Source: Linanthus parryae (lineage: Eukaryota > Streptophyta > Magnoliopsida > Ericales > Polemoniaceae). Taken from it: 64,000 nt of DNA. Positions 58,247 to 64,000 of the stretch are shown here, piece by piece. The translations under genes and the position numbers were made by a program. Where the stretch lies: the NCBI GenBank assembly GCA_023055425.1, contig JALGPY010000010.1, positions 47,673,863 through 47,737,862 on the forward strand, in the 5' to 3' direction. A model generated the notes under the pieces. The model did not search any database, was not told the DNA's origin, and saw only the letters and a program-made list of their open reading frames with translations. Every line of letters begins with the position of its first letter. Within the stretch, counting starts at the first letter, position 1.

Positions 58247-59402
58247 TGATGCGCAAACTAACGTGCTGTCGCAAGTGTACGAATCTTGTAATACCGGGTG
58301 CAATTAGACTCGGGTGATCGTTCCCACGAGGACTATTTCGGGTTTACTCACGTTGTCAGTTTAGGTTAACCGAGTGTAGTAACGAGGAGGAGTAGGTTGT
58401 GATTGTAATGACTAAACTACAAACAGAAATTAAAAACGTAAACGTAAATATTTCTTTTTGACGTTTTCTGAAATAAGTTGAATCGGCTGTAACGATAATA
58501 GATGAAGACTAGGCTCCGGGATCCCCTAGGGTTTCTACAGATTTCAATTTTACGTTCGATTATGAGAACACTCAGCAGTTTCGATATCTGTGCAACGTAC
58601 CAGTTGTGCAGTGACTTTTCAGATTCCACACGTAATCCCGATCCTGCAGACTTTCGGGTTCTTGTTAAGATGCCTAAATCTGCAGTCTCGGTCTAATCCT
58701 GTTAGGGTTTCTAACCTGTCCGAATGGCCCGGGTCAAATTCTCTAACAGTTGGTCTCACGTTTTTCAATGCTAGCCCTATCTCCCTTTCTCTGGTCGGTC
58801 TATCAGGGTAAGGTACTAAATCCTGGTTTTTCTTCCTAACCCTAACTTGACGTTTTCACCTACAAGCTCGGGTCTATAGCAATCCTGGGTGATCAATCCT
58901 ATCATGCATATACGATAACAATCAAAACCAGAATAACAGATATAACTTGCTGAATTAAGATGACAATCATGAATCCATAAACGAAGTAGTCATAAAATCT
59001 GGGTACGAAACCCTAGGTTCACCGAGAACCTAGGTGAGAAGTTTAGCTACGACTAGACATAATACAAAACGCAGTTTCTGAATATAAAGAGAGAGAACGG
59101 AATCAAACTAAGTCTTCGAATCTTGAATCGCGCTTTCGTGCTCTCCGTGAATGCTCTGACTTGCCCTTCGGTTGTGCTGAGAATTGTGTAGTGTCTCCGT
59201 GTGTTCAAAACGAGTCTGGACGAGTCTCTAAATAGTGCTGTTTTCCCCAAAACGCTTGTGCCTGAAATTACGGAATTTGCCATCGGTCCGCCGTCTTTGA
59301 CCAAAAAGTCAAAACTGGCTGCGTATATACGCAGGGTTGCGTATATACGCAACCAGGGCCTATCAACCACCCCCATCTCCCTACCTGCCTGCGTATATAC
59401 GC
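58247..59402 (-). repeat. LTR B of element O (5'-truncated, shared by both units)
   Basis: Same extent as LTR A, with the identical break point against protease sequence. It follows unit 1 as a 3' LTR and precedes unit 2 as a 5' LTR with its own primer site. Palindromes at 59320-59333 and 59338-59351, and a junction copy at 59390-59403. Confidence 0.9.
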
Positions 59403-59891
59403 CGAAATAGTCCTCGTGCAAACCCCTATTTTGAAAACGTTGAATTTCACTTTTTCCTCGTTAATCTGCATGGTCTGCTCCCCGCTCTTGCAGTTTATCA
59501 TTGCTTCGCCCGTGGCCAAAAACAGCCTGCCAAGTATGAGCGGTACCTCCCCTGCCTCCATGTCCAGGATGACGAAATCTGCTGGAAAAATCAGCTCGCC
59601 GACCTTGACCAGAATATCCTCGATAACCCCGTAAGCCTGTTTTACGGACCTGTCTGCCATCTGCAACATGATTCTGGTGGGTCGGGGTTCACCGACTTTC
59701 AAACTTTTGAAAATCGTCAACGGCATCAGGTTGATGCTGGCCCCTAGGTCACACAGAGCCTTTCCTGTGTAAGTGTTACCTAGGTTGACCGGTATAACGA
59801 AACTGCCAGGCTCCTTTCTCTTCCTCGGTAGCCCATTCTTCACACAATTGCTCACTTCTGCCGTCAGGTTTATATTCTCGAAGTCGCTCAT
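59403..59891 (-). pseudogene. Element O protease, unit 1
   Basis: In frame with gag but separated from it by one TGA (59892-59894; CGA in unit 2). Contains EPGSFVIPVNLGNTYTGKAL, CDLGASINLMPLTIFKSLKV with the D-L-G-A active-site region, and PADFVILDMEAGEVPLILGR. Codons for FNVFKIGVCT are followed directly by LTR sequence read as SAYIRR. In Athila-type elements DLGA replaces the usual DSGA. Confidence 0.85.
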
Positions 59892-61700
59892 TCACCTCCT
59901 CCCATACAAGATGTCCTTGAGGAATTTGGCGTAAGTGGGCATCTTAGCCAAAGCCTTAGCAAAAGGTATGTTAATCTGCAGCTGCTTGAACATCTCGAGA
60001 AACCTGGCGTAGTCCTTGCTGTCATCCCTCTTTCGTGTTCGCAAGGGGTACGGGACCTCCTTGGACACTGGTACAGTTTCTGCACCTGTCTCGTTCTGTA
60101 CTGCATCCTGCTCAACCGAGCCCTTCGGCTGGGGGCGATCGACTGTGCTGTTATCCTGGCCCGAAAAGTTGCGTTCTACTTCTTTCGAATTTTCTGCACG
60201 TGCGTGGCTGGGATACGGTGGATCCTGCAGTGCCAATCCACTCCGAGTTGAGATAGCATTGATCTGAGCCCGTGGATTATTTACTGTATTCGAGGGTAGG
60301 TTTCCTGGCTGTCTTTCTGTTAGCTGTTGTGTTAACTGCCCTACTTGTACTTCCAAAGCGCGCAGTGACGTTTTGGTTGTCTGCATATCTGCCGTCAGGG
60401 TGTCCATGTGCTTGAACCGGGACTCCATGGTCTGGAACATGGACTTGATCTCTTTCATCTGAGCGTCGTACTGCTGTGCTGATGGGACTGACTGAGCCTG
60501 CTGGTCCGGGGCAGCCTGTTGAGCTGGTGGCCTGTGCTGGAATCCCGGTGCATAAACTGCTGCGTTCGGGTTTCCGTACCGAAACCCGGGATGGTCTCTC
60601 GTACCCGGTCGGTACCGGCTCGGGTCCCATTGCTGCTGTACGTAATTGGTATCTTCGGTCCTTAGCTCCTCAATGGCTGCGTCCAGATCAGGTTCTTCGA
60701 CTGCTGCAACAGTCTTCTTATCCGAGTAGACTTTCGTGACCAAGTCATGAACGATCTTGGCCAGATTGTCTATTCGGTCATCCTCTGCGGGTTCGGCTCT
60801 CGCCGCCATCCTACGATCGTCAAACAGTCGGGTGTCCTGCTTGGCCAACTGCTTCATCAGGTCATACGCACCTTCTTTGTCCACGTGATACAGGAAGTTT
60901 CCCCCGGCCTCTCTGTCAATCCTGTCGGCGTTCTCCCTGTCTAGGGCATGGTAGAAAACCTGCCGGATTTTCGCGTCTCCAAAACCGTGGTTCGGGCACC
61001 GTTTGACCAATCTCATGAGCCTGTCCCATGCGTCCACCACCGTCTCCCCCATCTTCTGTCTGAATGACAGAATCTCGCTCTGTAACTGTATGAATCGGGA
61101 GGCGGGATAGAACTTTGCCAGAAAATCTGCGACACACTCCTCCCATGTGGTGATGGATCGGGGTGGTCGGGATTCGAGCCAGTCTTTGGCTACTCCGTAA
61201 AGACAGTATGGAAATAAGATCAACATGAGTGCCTCTGCTTCTACTCCCTTGTATCTGACCTTGTTGCAGTAATCTTTGAATTTCCCGATAAAGTCGTTCG
61301 GGTCTTCGTCGGCCCTGCCATGAAACGGGCAGAGAGTTTGTACCGTCTGGATGGTGGATGGTTTGATGTCAAAGTGCTCGGCGGTGATCTCGGGCACCAC
61401 AATAGCTCGCTCATGCCCCCCGGTGGGGACTTTGAAATTTTCCACCAACGCCTTCCCAGATCGGTTATATGTTCTCTGGTTGCTTCGGGCAGCAAGTCCC
61501 GCTGTGACAAGCTCCTCAATGTACCGAGCCATCTGGGCTGGGGTACGTCTCTCTCGTTCCTGACAACCGGCTTCGGTGTTCTCGGGTGGATCTCTCTGGT
61601 TGGTTGCCATCCTGCTTTCTCGGTTTCTGCGGTTCTGTTCGGTATACAGTTTTTCCGGGTTGTCGAGTGGTGACACCAAATCGCGAGGCAATCTGGGCAT
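59892..61700 (-). CDS. Element O gag, unit 1 (intact open frame)
   Basis: A single uninterrupted frame from ATG 61700 (MPRLPRDLVSPLDNP) to TGA 59892, about 602 codons, the longest intact retroelement frame in the window. Gag-domain motifs: TVQTLCPFHGRADEDPNDFI, YCNKVRYKGVEAEALMLILF, SITTWEECVADFLAKFYPAS, QLQSEILSFRQKMGETVVDA and RCPNHGFGDAKIRQVFYHAL. A Gln/Ala/Pro-rich linker and a coiled coil (about residues 410-460) follow, then a polar C-terminal part. It would form the particle shell; no zinc knuckle is seen, as in many Athila gags. The leader from the primer site is about 125 bp. Confidence 0.85.
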   Translation of the reverse strand: MPRLPRDLVSPLDNPEKLYTEQNRRNRESRMATNQRDPPENTEAGCQERERRTPAQMARYIEELVTAGLAARSNQRTYNRSGKALVENFKVPTGGHERAIVVPEITAEHFDIKPSTIQTVQTLCPFHGRADEDPNDFIGKFKDYCNKVRYKGVEAEALMLILFPYCLYGVAKDWLESRPPRSITTWEECVADFLAKFYPASRFIQLQSEILSFRQKMGETVVDAWDRLMRLVKRCPNHGFGDAKIRQVFYHALDRENADRIDREAGGNFLYHVDKEGAYDLMKQLAKQDTRLFDDRRMAARAEPAEDDRIDNLAKIVHDLVTKVYSDKKTVAAVEEPDLDAAIEELRTEDTNYVQQQWDPSRYRPGTRDHPGFRYGNPNAAVYAPGFQHRPPAQQAAPDQQAQSVPSAQQYDAQMKEIKSMFQTMESRFKHMDTLTADMQTTKTSLRALEVQVGQLTQQLTERQPGNLPSNTVNNPRAQINAISTRSGLALQDPPYPSHARAENSKEVERNFSGQDNSTVDRPQPKGSVEQDAVQNETGAETVPVSKEVPYPLRTRKRDDSKDYARFLEMFKQLQINIPFAKALAKMPTYAKFLKDILYGRR

Positions 61701-61822
61701 CAACTAAACAGTCCTGAAAACGCAGATTCAAAAACGCAGTGAGATAAAAGGAAAAATAAAAAAACAGAGAATAAACAAAAACTCAGAAAACTAATTCTGA
61801 CTACTAAATAGACCCTAAAAAG

Positions 61823-61843
61823 TCCCCGGCAACGGCGCCAAAA
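61823..61843 (-). promoter_or_regulatory. Primer binding site before unit 1
   Basis: Minus strand TTTTGGCGCCGTTGCCGGGG, 4 bp after LTR C (…GCGCATCA). Confidence 0.9.
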
Positions 61844-61846
61844 ACT

Positions 61847-63435
61847 TGATGCGCAAACTAACGTGCTGTCGCAAGTGTACGAATCTTGTAATACCGGGTG
61901 CAATTAGACTCGGGTGATCGTTCCCACGAGGACTATTTCGGGTTTACTCACGTTGTCAGTTTAGGTTAACCGAGTGTAGTAACGAGGAGGAGTAGATTGT
62001 GATTGTAATGACTAAACTACAAACAGAAATTAAAAACGTAAACGTAAATATTTTTTTTTTTTGACGTTTTCTGAAATAAGTTGAATCGGCTGTAACGATA
62101 ATAGATGAAGACTAGGCTCCGGAATCCCCTAGGGTTTCTACAGATTTCAGTTTTACGTTCGATTATGAGAACACTCAGCAGTTTCGATATCTGTGCAACG
62201 TACCAGTTGTGCAGTGACTTTTCAGATTCCACACGTAATCCCGATCCTGCAGACTTTCGGGTTCTTGTTAAGCTGCCTAAATCTGCAGTCTCGGTCTAAT
62301 CCTGTTAGGGTTTCTAACCTGTCCGAATGGCCCGGGTCGAATTCTCTAACAGTTGGTCTCACGTTTTTCAATGCTAGCCCTATCTCCCTTTCTCTGGTCG
62401 GTCTATCAGGGTAAGGTACTAAATCCTGGTTTTTCTTCCTAACCCTAACTTGACGTTTTCACCTACAAGCTCGGGTCTATAGCAATCCTGGGTGATCAAT
62501 CCTATCATGCATATACGATAACAATCAAAACCAGAATAACAGATATAACTTGCTGAATTAAGATGACAATCATGAATCCATAAACGAAGTAGTCATAAAA
62601 TCTGGGTACGAAACCCTAGGTTCACCGAGAACCTAGGTGAGAAGTTTAGCTACGACTAGACATAATACAAAACGCAGTTTCTGAATATAAAGAGAGAGAA
62701 CGGAATCAAACTAAGTCTTCGAATCTCGAATCGCGCTTTCGTGCTCTCCGTGAATGCTCTGACTTGCCCTTCGGTTGTGCTGAGAATTGTGTAGTGTCTC
62801 CGTGTGTTCAAAACGAGTCAGGACGAGTCTTTAAATAGTGCTGTTTTCCCCGAAACGCTTGTGCCCGAAATTACGGAATCTGCCATCGGTCCACCGTCTT
62901 TGACCAAAAAGTCAAAACTGGCTGCGTATATACGCAGGGTTGCGTATATACGCAACCAGGGCCTATCAACCACCCCCATCTCCCTCCCTGCCTGCGTATA
63001 TACGCAGGCCTGCGTATATACGCAGGCAGGGGGTGGAGATGTGGGCCCTGCTTGGTCCTTTGGTGGGCCTAGTTGGGTCCCCTGGGTCCCACTCTGCTGC
63101 CTGATGCTCCCGGTTTGCCTCCTTCGGTGTTCTCCTGCTTTTTCGTGTTCCCGTCTTGACCCGGTCTTGTGCACGTTTCCCGAGACGGTCCCGGCTTGGT
63201 CCCGGCACGCTTCCCGATGCACCTTCCGAACCTGTTCCTGAAAAGGCAACACGAACGAAAACCCGCGATCATATCCAAATATAGCAATAAATAAGCAGAA
63301 ATCCATGAAGTACAAATAAACGTCTCGTTCTAGATTCCCGAGGCACTCTAAGGCATTTTCCAGCAAAAACCGCTATTTCCGACACAAATACTCGTGAAAT
63401 CAGGCTAAAAGATAACCCCTAATTGGGCGTTATCA
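61847..63435 (-). repeat. LTR C of element O (complete 5' LTR)
   Basis: Minus-strand TGATAACGCCCAATTAGGGG to GTTTGCGCATCA, 1,589 bp. The first bases can fold (GATAAC..CCC with GGGGTTATC). Four palindromes lie about 411-512 bp from the start. The 63025-63435 part is absent from LTRs A and B. Frames within it (62818-63366 minus, 62804-63241 plus) have no domains. Confidence 0.9.
62923..63024. repeat. Two pairs of 14-bp perfect palindromes in LTR C of element O
   Basis: TGCGTATATACGCA, its own reverse complement, occurs at 62923-62936, 62941-62954, 62993-63006 and 63011-63024. Within pairs the period is 18 bp (4-bp spacers GGGT and GGCC); the pairs are 52 bp apart. Confidence 0.95.
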
Positions 63436-64000
63436 ATCATCCATACACCAAAAACAAAATAATAAGACAATAAAATAAACAACCACAAAACAAAATAAAA
63501 CGTGATGTGAATACGACCTTTTCTAGACTAAGATAATTCCAAGCCAATGGAATTATCTATGAACCCTAAAAGCAAACACATCTCCATGCGTCTTCATCTT
63601 TTGGTCCATCCTTCATAGTCATGTGGAATGCTCCATGCTCTATCTTTTGTGGCTCCCTTTGGCTTTGGGCTTCTTTTCTTCAATCTTGGCTAACAATCTA
63701 CTCTATCTAGCACTAGCTAACAAATATACTAAATAAAATAAATCTCACAAGTTGAGAAAAAAAATGGCTCGCAGGCCATAAAAACCTAATTAATTATTAC
63801 AATTAATTGATCAGCTCGCATGCCGTAAACCAAAACAAAAAATTAAACAATCACATCAAACCACATCCTAAGGCCATATCCAATCACCATGCGATTTGCA
63901 CATAAATAGTTAAAATCCAATTTTAACGCGCTTGGTCGATTTTAATTGATTTTAGGATTTTCTAGGGTTAAAACTGTCCATGGGACGAAACAATTAAATT
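63436..64000 (-). other. Outer part of the element N leader, or unassigned flank
   Basis: About 565 bp, AT-rich, no credible gene. It starts with the ATCAT that pairs with ATCGT on the other side of O. Two similar strings, GGCTCGCAGGCCATAAAA and CAGCTCGCATGCCGTAAA, lie about 55 bp apart at 63766 and 63813. I read it as the rest of the N leader, but this is not proved. Confidence 0.35.

Larger units (their letters stand above)
54650..63435 (-). mobile_element. Element O: Athila-like Ty3/gypsy deletion derivative with three LTRs and two gag-protease units
   Basis: On the minus strand: full LTR C (63435-61847), primer binding site, gag-protease unit 1, LTR B (59402-58247), primer binding site, gag-protease unit 2, LTR A (55802-54650). 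The period is 3.6 kb (LTR starts 54650, 58247, 61847). RT, RNase H, integrase and the polypurine tract are missing from both units, and in both the protease runs straight into the same LTR position. Flanks are ATCGT (54645-54649) and ATCAT (63436-63440), a near target-site duplication. The Athila assignment comes from gag and the primer site. Confidence 0.85.
48607..64000 (-). mobile_element. Element N: Ty1/copia element, 3' LTR to 5' leader, interrupted by O
   Basis: On the minus strand, a leader (64000-63436 and 54649-54024, split by O), gag-protease, integrase, RT, RNase H and 3' LTR follow one another. The 5' LTR must lie beyond 64000 if the leader reading is right. The body is fairly well preserved: two frameshifts and about four in-frame stops in pol. 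Lineage within copia was not assigned. The joining of the two leader parts rests on a 4-of-5 target-site duplication around O. Confidence 0.65.

Noticed and set aside
62818..63366. 182-codon minus-strand frame at the end of element O
   Set aside because: It lies inside LTR C and encodes the palindromes as CVYTQ repeats; no domain is present.

Overview
This is a plant nuclear window, almost certainly from an angiosperm and most likely a eudicot. The evidence is a dense nest of plant-type LTR retrotransposons (Athila, Tat-like, chromovirus, Sirevirus-like and other Ty1/copia), a plant L1-type LINE with a DUF4283/zinc-knuckle ORF1, a MITE, and one two-exon gene with plant-style GT-AG splicing that encodes an NF-YB-like histone-fold protein. 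There are no bacterial features, rRNA, tRNA or CRISPR arrays. The species cannot be named from the sequence alone. Element lineages are assigned from recognisable domain motifs, not from a database search.

Layout, left to right. (A) 1-4404: the 3' part of an Athila-like Ty3 element (+) with its 3' LTR. (B) 4405-6204: the 3' end of a Sirevirus-like copia element (+) with LTR. (C) 6205-8286: the 3' end of a chromovirus-like Ty3 element (+) with LTR. (D) 8287-34918: a Sirevirus-like copia element (-), split by a LINE (E, 12758-30458, +) with a perfect 15-bp target-site duplication. The LINE is itself split by a complete two-LTR chromovirus (F, 16846-28775, -) with a 5-bp duplication. A 700-bp piece of the LINE RT, together with the first ~17 bp of F's LTR, was later duplicated in tandem.

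34919-37606 is a small low-repeat island with the NF-YB-like gene (-, two exons), followed by a MITE (37607-37824). (J) 37831-43640 holds a decayed Ty3 element (-) carrying two solo copia LTRs (K 38535-39937, L 40342-41569). (M) ~43642-48606 is a Tat-like element (+) with a broken gag, a block of hairpin-forming tandem repeats and an antisense ORF. (N) 48607-64000+ is a copia element (-) whose 5' leader is interrupted by (O) 54650-63435, an Athila-like element (-) reduced to gag-protease and present as LTR-internal-LTR-internal-LTR.

The most striking structure not explained by coding content is a recurring use of short perfect palindromes in LTRs of different families. Athila A has four copies of a 16-bp palindrome and Athila O has four copies of an unrelated 14-bp palindrome. 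Both are arranged as two close pairs at nearly the same distance from the LTR start. The Sirevirus-like LTRs carry many copies of a third palindrome. Apart from the NF-YB-like gene nothing looks like a functioning host gene; every retroelement reading frame is truncated, stopped or frameshifted except one intact 603-residue gag in O.
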